Shown: piece by piece, positions 23,818 to 35,724 of the stretch
Layout of the letters: each line of letters opens with the position of its first letter
How positions within the stretch are numbered: the first letter of the stretch is position 1
Assembly: GCA_016858145.1 (NCBI GenBank)
Contig: JAEHOE010000022.1
Span: 434,001-498,000, forward strand
Direction: 5' to 3'
DNA: 64,000 nucleotides
Source: Edaphochlamys debaryana
Lineage: Eukaryota; Chlorophyta; Chlorophyceae; Chlamydomonadales
Made by a program: the position numbers and the translations under genes
Notes under the pieces: model-generated
The model's database searches: none
The model's input: only the letters and a program-made list of their open reading frames with translations
What the model was told of the DNA's origin: nothing

Positions 23818-26389
23818 TTAGCCGATGTGGGTCGGGCACTCACCGGTGGCTGCTTCGTTATAGAAATGGAAGTTACTCATGGACTTGCCTACCATGCCAG
23901 AGGCGTCGCCCCGGCTGCTCTTGCGCTCGAACTCCTCCAAGGACCTGTGTTGGGCAGGGCAAAGGGCCAGGCGGCGCCATGTCAGCGATAAGTTCAGGGG
24001 CCTCTCCTCAGTGCTGGCTGGAAGGAACTTGACGCGTAATTGCAGCCGCTGGTACTGGCGTGTCTTCAAACCGCGCTCGGCGCTGCTGATGCTGCCACTT
24101 CTCTTTTCGGGCTGAGCCCCCGGCGCGTAGCGCCTGGCGCGGAGCGCCAGCCGGGGGGCTCCAGCCCCCTGGGATTACCCCGTGTCGGTGTCCGTGCGTG
24201 CCTGCGTCACACATAAACATGCGATTCACGCCTAGCCCGCGATGCCACAAGCTTTAGTTTCCTTAGTCCTGTCGCTTGTGGTTGAGAGCAGGGAAACTTA
24301 TCGACCGCGCTCTGACATGCCGGCGACGAGGTGGTGGAGCGGTGTCCGTGTAGATAAGACCGGGCGGCGAAGTCTGTGCCGAGGGGTGCGAGTCCCCCGA
24401 CAAACTGCTATCAACGCGTTAAAGCTGGGGTCGGGGGCTGAGCCCTCGTTTCCGTCCCCGTGGGGGCGCCCCGCTTGTCTACATCCGTTGTTGCAATGCC
24501 CGGCTTCCGCTCGTGTACTTGCTGCGGCAGAGTGCCCCGCCGCAATCGCACATGCCACTGCAACCACCAGTGCGCAATCTATCAAGCTCGCGCAGCGGTC
24601 AGCCATATATCCGTGGGATGGGACCCCCTAAGGCCAAGACGGCCGGGCCCGTTTTACTCCCGCCCCACGCACCTGGTGAAATAGTGGTACAGCATGATCC
24701 TGACGTGGGAGGGCGGCTTGGAGAAGGGGCCCTCAAACGGCACTTTAAGCTATACATGTGGGCGGACAGGAAGCGGGGGACAAGAGGGTAGGGGGCCTTA
24801 GAGGAAAGGGAGGCAGTTCCCCGTGCTCGGTAACGTGGTTGGCCCGCTTGCCTTGCTCGCCTTTCCGCCCCGCAAACCGCATGCCATCCTGGAGCCCGAC
24901 GGCACTTCTCTGCCCAGCCCAACCGCACGCACCTCGTTGACTTGCTCCTTGTGCTGTGACAAGGTAAAGTGGTGCGGCGACCAGTTCAAACCAGCTACGA
25001 AGCGTAGATTGACGATGCTCTTGACATGGGTGTTCACGTCATGGTTGTACGGCAGGCACTTGGTGTACGACATGAGGTTGCCAGCCGCCGGCCGCTTCAC
25101 GTGCCCCGAAGACCCGAACATCACCCAGTTGAGCCCGAGCGCGCCAAAGCTCTCGTACTCGGACAGGATGCTGGGCAGGCTGGGGCAGTCATCGCCTCTC
25201 ACAAAGATGTACTCGTCTGCGTGTGCGGCATAGAGATGCAGCCCTTCAGGTACGGCTGTACGGGTGCGGATACGTATGGGTCTCGGACTCAGGTGAGGGA
25301 GAAGCGTGCAGGCAAGCAAAACATTGGGCCGCGACGGCATAGGGGACCTTCGCCGTCCGGGCACACGCCAGCGTAACCGTCAGGACATCGGCAAGCCTCG
25401 ACTTGCCTGCGTCAATGAACGCCATCCAAGTGTGCCGCATCTTCCCGATCCGGATGCATTGTTCATGTGCAAATCCCTGCGTGCAGGGGAGGCATCACGA
25501 CGGGTGGGAAGACGCGGGTCCTGAGCTAGGGGGAGGCCGCGGCCAGGCCACTGCAACCCTGCTGACATGGGAGGATTCGGCGAACCCACCACCCGTGCGA
25601 TGATGACCTGCGGTCAGAAGGGGCGCGGGGGTTGACAATGGATAACAGGCAGGGGAGCCGCTCTGTGAAGGCAAAGCAGCCGCGCATGAGGTAGACATGT
25701 TGACGCCAGCAGGCGCGGGAGAGCACTGCTCCCCGAGAGGATGGCACCCTCAAGCCCGCCCCCCGTCGGTCAGGGTCGGCACGACTGTGAATAGCCAGTG
25801 CCCGGATGCCACTCTGCTCCTGTGTCGGCTCACTTGCGTGGAAGAATACGTCAACCAGGCCGCCCCGTACGTACGGCTCCAGGCTGGTGAAGACCGGCTG
25901 GGAAGGGAAGGGGGGTTGGGGGGGGGGGTAAAGAGTCGAGAGGCCTGGGGAGCAAGACAGGGTCGACTCGGTCGAGTCAGCCCGGGGCTTCCGCTGCCCA
26001 GGACGAGTCCTCAGGCGCCGCAGCCCCCACTTCGTGTCGCCCCCAGGTCCGGGGACCGCCACCTGAGCGCCCACCTGGCTGCTGTTGTGGTCAAACAGCA
26101 TGAAGCGCCCTACGCCAAGCAGGGCGTGGTATCGGACCCACTCAACCAAGTTGCTGGGCACCTCGTCCCGGATGGTTGCACACATGGCCATGTAGCTGTC
26201 CTCGTCGAGCGCAGATGCTATTCCAAATGTTTTCCATTCTTTCAGTAACGTGCGCGCGTGGCTAGCACCGGCAGCGGGCACCACTTGGTAGAGGTCTGGT
26301 TGTGCTGTGGCTTTGAGGCTGTATCGCGGAGCGCCATGGGCTTGAATGATTAGCGTGGTAAGCATCAACGTGGCTGTAATAGGCCACAT
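23818..26389 (-). CDS. Glycosyltransferase family 92 (DUF23-type) protein
   Basis: Six exons in reading order: 26389-26075, 25897-25838, 25476-25407, 25216-24933, 24749-24673 and 23944-23818, giving 310 residues. The N-terminus has a short hydrophobic segment (about residues 4-16), a signal peptide or anchor, so the enzyme should work in the secretory pathway. GT92 landmarks in order: CATIRDEVPSNLVEWVRYH, FMLFDHNSS, WMAFIDADEYIF (DxD-like motif at 147-149), GLNWVMFGSSGH, SYTKCLP, VKSIVN, PHHF, IMLYHYFT and SLEEFERKSSRGDA. Two introns (25837-25477 and 25406-25217) have GC donors, both GCAAGT. With them the canonical FID-x-DEY motif is restored; without them the frame breaks. GT92 enzymes commonly add galactose to N-glycans or pectin; the acceptor here is unknown. 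The next gene upstream on the same strand encodes a secreted modular protein. Confidence 0.9.
24109..24445. repeat. Palindromic insert in GT92 last intron
   Basis: A perfect hairpin, CTGGCGC-GGA-GCGCCAG, lies at 24134-24150. A near-palindromic GGGCTGAGCCCCCG at 24109-24122 reappears as its inverse with one mismatch at 24432-24445. It may be a small inverted-repeat element inserted in the 728-base intron. The evidence is weak because the terminal motif is itself almost palindromic. Confidence 0.3.
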
Positions 26390-27823
26390 CCTACAGAGAT
26401 ACGCTCAAACCATTTCTGCTACTGCGGAGGAACTTGCATTCAACAAGCTGACGCCTCGTACGGGGCCTCTGTGAGCTAGCTTATGCTTCAAAGCTACTGC
26501 GGATTGTAGAGCCTTGGCTGAAAGGCGGAAAGGCCCAACTCGCCCTTCATGTGTCGAGTACGGCAATGCGGCCGTGCCATACACGTGTTATCGGCAACGC
26601 GACAGTCCTTTCGCAGCCAAACCCTCAAACCCGTGCTATTGCCCCGCAGACACCTTGAGGTATCAGGGGTCGTGCGCAACAGGGTCGCGACACGTACTAC
26701 ATCCTACACGCTGCGTACCGGTACACGTGCCCTTCACCGGCCCCCCCCTCCGCAACACGCAGGATGCCCCTGGCCTGGCGGGCTCCTACCACCACGCACA
26801 CACACCTGAACACCTCCTCGCCAGATTCCGGCAGGTTTAATAACAGGCTCAATCCCGCCGGTCAGCACCGACGCCTTCGTGGTGCCCCTCATCCGGCCCG
26901 AGACGGCGCTTTGTTCCTGAACACCTTGCCTGTTCCACCCACGCTCTGCCGCTAGCCTGCTTGTGGCTGATCCACTAGGCCTCCCACCAAGCCCACAGCC
27001 TGCTGGCGGTTCGCAGACAAAAGGCTTAGCCTGCGCCCCTCAATCCAGGCGGCGGCCAATCCAGCCCGGGGGAACGGGTGGCCGAGGGGGCCGGGGCGGC
27101 GCAGGCGGCGGCCTTGGCCGGCCCGGCGGTTTGGACGCGATCGGCGGCGGGGGAGGGGTAAACAACCGCTCTGTGGCAGGGGCGATGGAGGTTTAGGGGC
27201 GAGAACGTCCGTCAGCAATGCAGTAACCTGCCAGCCATCGACAGGTAGGGGTCCCTGGTTCTCGACAATCCGTATCCCAGTCACTGCTCCACCATTGCTT
27301 GCGCCATGCATGGCTCTCGGACCCCCAAAGCGCGACCATCATCACCTATCTGCTGATGCTGCTGTCTGCCGTCCATGGCTTGCACCTCAGGGACCGGGGC
27401 TGCTGAGAACCAGGGTGGGTGGCGAGCCCAAGCGCTGTGTGCCCATGGCCAGACCCTGCCCGCGCCCGCTTGTCGAAGGCAGATTCATTCAGGACGACCC
27501 ACCCTTGACATATGTGCAGGCATCGTTCCTCGCAGTCCATCCAGCGCTCGCAACCTTCAGAGAGCTCGTCAATTCCCCGGCGCCAGCAAATGGAGCCGTG
27601 CGATTCGACCTGGATGCATGCGGCCAGAGGAACAGAAGGCCACAGTGACTGGCGCTACGCATGCACGGGTGCCAACCTTGTCGCTCCGTGCATGCACCCC
27701 AGCCCCGCTAGGTACAAGCCCCCAGTTCTCTGCAGGATGCGCCCCCAACGCCCCAAGTGGCCCCACGCACGTGCCCTGACAAACATGCTCTTCCCGAAGC
27801 TTCCCCCTGCTGATCGACTCCTC
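26390..27823. other. Intergenic region upstream of the GT92 gene
   Basis: It holds the GT92 promoter and the 3' end of the modular secreted gene. Minus-strand open frames at 26952-27311 could be a further exon of the secreted gene, but no splice junction supports this. Confidence 0.35.
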
Positions 27824-30800
27824 TCACCAAGCGGTGCACACGGTGCTTTGGTTGCAGGACCTCTCGGCATAAGTGACGTTCCCAGCGGTGACGACCGTGG
27901 TGTTCCAATACAGGCCCGCGAACGTGCGGAAGCCGGGCTTAGCGCTGCAGACTGAGGGGGGGGTGTTGGGGCACAGGGGCGGGGCCGGCGGAGGTGGAGA
28001 TGGGACTCTCCTGGTGACGTCGGGGAGCGGCAGTACCCTTGTTGCCCTGACTGTTCGGACTGCTTTGGGCACAGTCGATGGTGCCAGTGCCCGGCAGTGC
28101 CTCACTCACCAGGCCGGTGGTAGCTGCAGACCGTGGGGTCGTACTTCCAGCCGCTGACCCCGCCGTTGACCCAAAAGCTGCAAGAGGGGTACAGGTGCAG
28201 CAGGGCAGGGTGATGCGAGCCGTAAGGGGTGGCCATAACTGGCAAGGAGAGATAAAGAGCACATGACACGTGCCCCGCCATTTTCCGTATCGTTCAGCCG
28301 CCCTGCATGCTGCCTGGTCTGCTCTCGACCGGTATCACAGCCCCAAAGCTTGAGGAACTGCAGGCGCCCGCTCACCCCCGGTTGTCCCATCCGAAGCAGG
28401 TGATGCGGTTGGCATCGCAGTAGGCCCTGGCCTCACCGCCAGTGGCGAACTTGCCGCTGCCCTTGCCCACGTCACCTGCAAAGGTAGGAATGGCGAAGGG
28501 ATGCAGGAGCACACAGGGAAGGTAGGATGTATGAGGGACGAGGAACCCCCTCCCTGCATGCCAAGACCCCAAACCCGCATTCCAACACCCCACCGGTCCA
28601 GGACTGGCCCACTCGGTTGATGTAGCCTGCCTTGGGCGGGCACGTGCGGATCTTCTCGCACCCGCACACGCCCATCGTCGGGATCCAGGAGGTCACGTTG
28701 TCCACGTATTTGAAGTTGCTGCTGAAGGCATTGCAAGTGGTGAGATTGTTGCAGTAGCGCTCGAGGTTATCGAGTAGAAGGCCGTTGTAGGTCTTCAGGT
28801 TGGGGCCGCTCGGGGCGTAGCCACGCTTGGTGATGTAGCCCATGCGGGTTGGACACACTGCAGGGGCGGGTGGGTGACGGGGCGGAGAGCGAGGGCGGGG
28901 TGAGGGGATGGACGCACGACAAAGCGGTGTTCCATGCATGAGCACGGCAAGTGCCCTGAGGACCAGGGGTGCCGAAGGCCGGCTGGTAAGCAAAGGCATG
29001 ATGATGAGCATGCCAGTGAGACGCTCCACCCAGTATGTAAGCACCACTTGCCTAGCTTGGTGTATGAGCAGATGCCGTTGTACGCAACCCAGCTCGTTGG
29101 AGCGGAGTTGAGGTAGAAGCCGAGGCTGTTGAAGTGCTGGCAGGCGGACGTGGACTCGCCTGTGTCAAGGGGAGGGGCGGGTTTGTGGGAGCGGGAGCGG
29201 ATGGAGCGTCACCGGCGGCAGGCGCCAAATGTACTACTCAGTCGGCTGATGCCGGACAGGACTCCATCCCATCCACCCTCTGGTAGTGACTCACAGTAGC
29301 GCTGTGCGTCGTCGCCGGTCGCCAGCTTAGGGGCATCAATCGAGGCAGTGGTGGTCCAGATCTGATTGGCACGCGTGGTGTAGCCCGTACGGTCAGGGCA
29401 GGTGACTGCGGGGGGTTGCAAAGGGACAGTAAAGGTCCGAGGGGGCAGACACAGGGTATCAAGCAGAGCAGACGGCCCTTGCCCCTTGCCCCTGCCCCTT
29501 GACTTGCGTCACACACCCGCGCCCTTGCCCACCGGCTGACAGGCCCAGCCCTCAAGCATGACTTGCCTGGCAGGACCACGCCCGTCACCTTGCGGTACGA
29601 GCACATCTCCGTATAACCGAACCAGTTGATACTGGTGCTGTTGATGTAGTACCTGGACAGGTGAGGGCGAGGGAGCAGACAACGCAGGCATCTGTTACCC
29701 TCGTATGTTGAGCCCCCGGCCCCGCGCAGCTACCCTCGCTCTCCACCTTGCCTCACGGCACGCCGCGCCGGCCAGCAGAATGGCACGCGCTCTACCTGGT
29801 GAGCCCCCGGCGGCACCACGCCCGTTGCCTATGCTAACCCCGGCGTGTGTCCTGTGCAGCCCAAGGGCAAGTACCGGTATCTGTCGACGCAGCAGGCCAT
29901 CACGCACCCAAAGTTGTTCCAGGCCTGGCAGTTGCCCGAGCGTGTGCAGAAGTCCTGCACGGCAGATGCGCCCAGGTACCCGATGGGGGAGCCTCCGAAG
30001 TTCTGACCCGCGTACGTGACGTATCCCAGGCGCGCGGGGCAGCCTGTCAGTGGGTTGGCACGAAGGAAAGGGACGAGGGGCGACGCGCATGGGAAGTAAG
30101 GACGGGAGTGGTAACAGCTCAGAGCGGGGAGTGCGTGCTGACTGGTGGCCTGGTGTCACCCTAGCAGGCAGCTGGCAGTGGCTTATTACAGCAGGCCATT
30201 GAGTGCTTGAACGTTAGTCAGAGACTGCTGTACTGTTCAGTATCCTTTCAGTTGAGGGGCGGGCCCAGCGGCTTGCGTGCAGGCCCATGCCGCCCTTGAC
30301 CCGCCCCCTGCTGCTTACTGGGTCGGGCGTATGAGCAGGTTCCTGGGTACGGCGCCCACCCGGTGATGGCCCCCGTTGTCCAGTAACTGGGAGGTCAAGG
30401 TAGGAGGGAGGTAGGACTTGGACGGGAGCCAGCAGGGCCGGGACGTGGGAGGAGCGAGCGAGGGCGCCGTCTCTGCCTTAAGCCCATCGCCCTTCCCTTT
30501 CTCTTTCCGCCTCTCATGTCTCATCCCCTACCAGATCCCTCCCACCTATTGTTACCCCAGGCCGTGCATGCCGGGTTGCTGCTGCAGGCGGACCGGGCGG
30601 CAGTGGCGGAGGAGGCCTTGGTGCTGACCGCGTTGGTCGTCCAGCTCAGGCCCGGCTTAGTCAGGTAGCCGCTGTACGTCGGGCAGCTGGTCTTGGTGTA
30701 ACTACAGAGCCCATTGTACGTGGTCCAACCCGTGATGTTTTGAACCCAGTAGCTGCGGAGCGGGAGGGGGCGGGGGCGGGGGCCGGGACATGCAGCGGGT

Positions 30801-31648
30801 CAAAGGCGACACGCGGCTCAAGCCTGGCTTGCAAGTCTGCTGGGCGCTGGGCGTGTATGGACCGTAACCGGAGACCAGGCAAGCCACCCAGCAGTTGTTC
30901 TTGCTTGTTGTCCGACCACGCATGTGCGTGGCGGCTGCCCTCACCCGTAGCTATTCCATGCATAGCAGATTGAGCTCGTGTTGCAGAAGCGCTCCGCCTC
31001 AGCGCCCGTGTTGAACTTGCCCGCCTGCGCGCCGGCCTTGGCGATCCAGTTGCGGTTGGGATAGCTCGCGTAGTATGGGTTACTGGTGCAGGCTGGTTGT
31101 GCGGTAGGCGGGAGGGGAACGGGGGTGCGCAGGACCGCGGTCGATCCGAGTCGGTGGAGGGCAGGTGGGCGGGTTACTAGACTCAGCGGGAATGAGGCAA
31201 CGGGCAAGGGCACACAACAGGCGGCACGCCAGGTGGGTGGTTGAACACTTGATCTTGGGGCGTTAGATAGGAAGCAGGCCTCAACTAGGGCGGGGACTGC
31301 GGGGCCAAAGGGCCAGGCGGCGCTGTTGGCAGAGCTGAGCTGGAGCGAGCTGAGCGAGCTGAGGGAGTCGGGGCGGGGCCGACAAGGGCCAACTGCCACC
31401 GCTCACACTTCTCAAGGGCCCGCGACACCCCCACCCTTCCCAACGCATTTGATGTCGCGATGCATGAGATCGCGCCTCGCGGCGGAGTGGGTTTTGGGTA
31501 TACTATAGGACAGCATTGTACACCTGCCGGCAACAACAACTAGCGCCCAGGTCAGCACCACGAACTCACTGATCTGTACAAGAGCAGTTGTGGCAGTCAG
31601 CGTGAGGGCCGCCAGCGCAAGTGACAGAAAGGTGGGACCGCCGCTCAT
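27824..31648 (-). CDS. Secreted protein of repeated Cys/aromatic modules
   Basis: Twelve exons in reading order: 31648-31570, 31092-30945, 30752-30546, 30386-30319, 30043-29908, 29652-29567, 29405-29295, 29159-29052, 28857-28594, 28475-28376, 28177-28110 and 27951-27824. All phases close; the product is 500 residues. Residues 1-25 form a clear signal peptide (LSLALAALTLTATTALV). The rest is 6.5 modules of about 70 residues. Each has a CP-x(3)-GY start, a Trp, a central C-x(4-6)-C followed by AW or a similar aromatic pair, then YW or FY, a GW, and CSY. Six or so N-glycosylation sequons are present. Most introns fall at two fixed places in the module, so it grew by exon duplication. Introns 29566-29406 and 29051-28858 use GC donors (GCAAGT). 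Module 7 stops halfway, straight after AW. Modules remotely recall PAN/apple-type Cys domains, but I do not recognise the family. A cell-surface or matrix role is inferred. Confidence 0.75.
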
Positions 31649-32830
31649 GCTTCGCGCTCGGCGGTCTCCGCCGGTGCCCAGCGCCCACGCCATCGGCGTA
31701 GTTCTTGGTGGTCAACTCGGGTGGTGGGCCCAACGGGTAGTCCCCAGAGGACAGACTGTGCTTCTGTGAACGCAATGCGCCCCCCGCTGCCGGGAGCTGT
31801 CGCGCGGCCTAGCTGCTTAAGAATCTATAAAGCAGGCTGAGACATACAGCCCTGGTAGTACCGGTCACAGCTTGTGCCCGCAGCCCTTCAAAGCACGCTC
31901 CGGCAATCGAGCGACCCGAGTCGCGATTCTGCCCGAGATCGATTTTGCCAGTGCGGCACGGCGCTCTGCAGTGTTGTGTGTTCATTGAAGCGGTGCACCG
32001 CGATGGCCTACATGCTGTGCCCGTCTACCAGGCGGCCAACCGCCTAACCGCCCGGGTACGAAGGAAGCCGGCGAGTAGAGAAGCGAGGGGAAGCAGAGGC
32101 GGGCACGGCGGGGCATGGCACGGCACGGGCAGTAGTGCCGTGGCCTGCACGGGCTGCCGTTGGGTGCAGCAGACATCAAGGGCGCGCGAAGGCGGTGATA
32201 AGGTATGGGGGCGGTTGCAGGGAGTTGAGCGGGCGGGGTAAGTAAGGTGTAAGGGTGCGTGTCTATCCCTCTGCCGGAAGGCAGACCTGGGCAGGCCCCA
32301 CAGGGCGACGTTGGTGCCTCGGGCTTTAAACTTGTGGCGGTTCCATCGTGCGGTTGCAGCATGCAAACGGCCCTCGTCAATGCCTGTCCGCTCGGGGGGG
32401 GGGGCGCGTGTACAAAGGGCTAGCGCTCATCAACCCTCTCTCCCATCCTCCATCCTCCTCCTCTCTCTATCCTCCTATCCTCTCTAACCTCCTCCTCCTC
32501 TCTATCCTCCTCCTCCTCCATCTCCTCCTCCTCCTCCTCCTCCTCACGTGTTTCTCCCTCCCCCGGTAGCCGCCCTTCCTCCAAACCACGCCAACCTCCC
32601 TACCCCTCCAGTTCCCCCTGTGGAGGCCCAACTGACCTGGGACCCCCTAGGACCCCTGGGACCCCCCTATCCACTGGTGTGATAATGCCCGCCCAGGCAC
32701 GCACTATCCGTTCATCGACGACTGGATACGACGACAGTACGGCAGCATGGGGGGGTCTGGATCGTGCGAGACAACCTCCACGCATCTATCCCTCCTCCTC
32801 GCCGCTCCCTTGCTTCCCATGTCCCTGCCC
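31649..32830. other. Intergenic region with pyrimidine microsatellite
   Basis: It contains the presumed promoter of the modular secreted gene and a TCC-rich run at about 32440-32550 on the plus strand. No coding exon was seen. Confidence 0.45.
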
Positions 32831-32835
32831 TTACA
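32831..32835 (-). terminator. TGTAA polyadenylation signal (minus strand) of the 32913-35724 gene
   Basis: TTACA on the plus strand, read as TGTAA on the minus strand, about 80 bases after the stop codon at 32913. Confidence 0.5.
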
Positions 32836-32912
32836 TGTGCGCCTACACCCTACCGTACCCCGCCAGCCGCACCCCGCCCCGTTGTCTATCATACCCCAGC
32901 CAGCTACACTGC

Positions 32913-35724
32913 CTACGGGTCCACCGCCTTGGTGGCGCGCCCAAGTCGCGGCAGCAGCACGCCCCTTATGCACCCCACGGCCTCCTCCAGCGCCTCATCC
33001 GTCGCAGACCCCGCCCACACGCTCCTGCGCAACAGCGCCAGCCCACTGACCGCCGCCGCCACCGCATCGTAGTCCTCCGGCCCGAACCGCGCCGCCGCCA
33101 TGGGCGCGGTGAGGGGCGGCTGGAGCCAGTCGCGAAAGACCCCCAGCGCCTCCAGAGTGCTCCCGCCCGACACCAGACCCGCCTCCGCGCGGAGCACGTC
33201 CTTGCTGAAGCTGGGCGCCCCCGGCGGCGGCTGCAGGTGGCCCTTGTCGAATAGGTACAGCAGCTTGGCCTGACGCATGCGTGGAGGGGGAATCAGTGAG
33301 GAGCCAGGGCGGTGTCACGCGGACGTGTAAGGGCGAGATGGGCGACGACGGGAGCGAGGCTGGGGGCCTGGGGCGGAGGCCCAAGGCCATGGCCCTTCCA
33401 CCGATCGCTGCCCCCGTCCCACCTGCATTCCCAGGACCAGGGCTGCTCTTTGGACGGCCTTGAATGTGCGCGGGCCCAGGATGGGGGACTGGCCGCCCAT
33501 GACCCGCTCGAACCCTTCAGGAGTGACCTGGAAGAAGATCTGGTCGTGCTGCTCCACGCCGTCGAAGCCCTCCAGCTCCCCCGCTTCGGCCGCTGACTGG
33601 TACAGCGGCTGCTCCACACGGAAGCGACACTGGAACTTGCGCAGAGCCCAGCACGTGTTGGGGCCTTACTTAGGCGGGTCAGTCTGGAACTGCGAGGGAG
33701 CGCCCGTCGGCGGGTCAAGGGAGCGAGGGGCATGCCGTGGGGGCCGCGGCAAGCTGTGTACGTGCCCTGACGCAACTACTAGCAACAGGTGCGGAGACAG
33801 CTCAGGTAGCTCAGGTGCCTAGCTAGTACATCTGTTCCCAGTGCCCCCTTTGCTTTCCTAAGATCCCAGCCAGCACGTCGCTCCCTCCCACATCCGAGTA
33901 TGACATGTGGTCCAGCTCGGTCAGCACTTCCTTGACCACCCGCACGGTGCGGTGCGTTGCCCCCCGCTTGTAGACCTGCAGCGGTGGGCATGGGCAGGTC
34001 CGCCCCACGGCGGCTGAGCTCAAGGCCCACTGACGGCTGACCTCGGCGAGAAACACCAATAGGCTAAGTAATAGGCCAAACCTGCGTCACCCTGAGTACC
34101 CGGATGCACATTGCCTTGCCCGTTGACCCTACGTACGTACATGATCCTGCTGCCCGTGCACTGCACCCTTGCATAAGGGAGGGGTCTTTGACGCACCCTC
34201 GCTCAACCGGCGTGGTGACTTGCATCACGTACCCAGCTACCCACGCACCTCGGTGGGGATCTCCATTGCAGTGATCTCCAGCAGGCCCTCGCTTCTCGCC
34301 TTGTCGGACAGCGTCCACTGCCTCAGGCGCTCCTCCAGGTCGTCAAGCTGCACACGACAACCAGCAGATGCTCACGGTTTGTCTGTGCCACAAGCGGACA
34401 GCACTCCATCCTGGCACTCACCTCGGGCTGGTCTTCCGCCTCCCCGCGTGCGCCTCCTCCGCCCTGGCCTTGGCCCGGGACGATGTCCGCGTCTAGCGCT
34501 GCGCCCGCACCCCGCCCGCTAGCCTCGCTTGCGTCCCCGCCCGCCGCCCCCCTTGAGGCCGCATCATCGTTGCCGCTCCCGCCGGCGGGTGTGCTGTACT
34601 TCGAGTCCGCCACCGAAGCCGCCTCCTCCTCCTCCTCCTCCTCCTCCTCCTCCTCCTCCGCCGCCGCCGCCGCCTCCCGCTGACATGCCCTCCCAACGGA
34701 GGACGCCGCCTGCCTAAGCGCTTCCTCCAGCCGCGTCAGGGCATCGGGTGGGGCCTCGGCGTAGGCGCCCTCCAGCGCCGCGTCCACCCCGGCGGCGTAG
34801 GCCGCGTCCACCGCCGCCCGCACCGCGGGCGACCAGGGCCTCATGGTGCCCTCCGCCCACGTGCGCCACGTCCATAGGTGCAGCCACCGGCACTGCTGCT
34901 GCATAACGGCCTCCAGCTGCTCCTCCGCCGCGTCCAACGCCTCCTCCGTCAGCAGGCCTTCCGCCTCCAGCCTCGCTTCGCGCGCTTCGAGGGCCTCCGA
35001 CATAGAAACGAGCAGCTGGTCCCTGGTGGCTGCAGCGGCCGCCTGCATGGCGGCCGCCAGCAGCCGGACGTCCGCCTCCTCCAGCCCTGGCTCCCTCTGC
35101 CCGCTGAGGTGCTCACCCAAGTGAGCTTGGGCCGCTGTGGCTGCAGCCAACCAGCTGGTTGCAGCTCGCCCTACACCCAGCCGAGCAGGATGGAGGGACA
35201 GGCGCACACAGGAAAGCTTAGGCCTAGGTAGAGGGTCTCCTCGCTCATCACTCTGTACAGCGTGCGGAGCGTTATGTGCAGACGGACACAACCACGAGGC
35301 AGCAGCGGCAGGAGAGGGGACTCACGCAGAAGGGGCATAGGAAATGGCCTGGGCACGGCTGGTCGTGGCGGAGGCCGGGCGGCAGCAGCGCACTCCCGTA
35401 CGCCGCGCTCCGGTGCTCGAGCCACGCGCCACGTTCTAGCTCGGCCTCACAGTATGGGCAGGGCTGACGATTGCCGCCGTGCTGGTCCCACTGCAGGAGT
35501 TCGCATGGCTCCTGCAAGCCCAGTGCGCCCCGCAGGCGGAACTGGCAGTGCAGGAGGCTACGAGCTGCGTGTTTAATGCGTGCGTGCGCGCCGAGGCTCT
35601 GGTCGCAAAGGCTACAGGCCGCAACGTCGGCTTCCATCATCGGCCGGCCAGGGAGAGCCCGCGGTACTGCTCGCGGCGCGCCTTCAATAAAGCACTGTAG
35701 TATCTGCGCTGTGGTCCAAGACAT
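32913..35724 (-). CDS. Unknown protein with N-terminal Cys/His clusters and acidic tract
   Basis: Six exons, all phase 0, in reading order: 35724-35326, about 35096-34422, 34347-34249, 33975-33892, 33629-33423 and 33269-32913, giving about 606 residues. The first exon carries likely zinc-binding clusters: CSLCDQ with a later H and C, then CPYC, H, H and CPGHFLCPFC near residue 133. Next come Ala/Glu-rich helices, a run of about 12 Glu from a CTC-type microsatellite near 34630, and a conserved-looking C-terminal half with EQHDQIFFQVTPEGFERVMG, LLYLFDKGHL and LEALGVFRDWL. I do not recognise the family. The exon 2 start and the exon 4 to 5 junction (GAT|GTGGGA donor) are uncertain; the gene could instead end at 33823, with a separate gene following. 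Confidence 0.5.

Noticed and set aside
24310..24400. Possible tRNA-like segment with a GTGCGAGTCCCCC T-arm-like part
   Set aside because: No matching acceptor, D or anticodon stems could be drawn, and the loop lacks the TTCRA core.
25246..25440. Reading through the GT92 exon past FIDA into GKSRLADV
   Set aside because: Splicing at the GCAAGT donor gives the canonical FIDADEY motif in frame; reading through destroys it.
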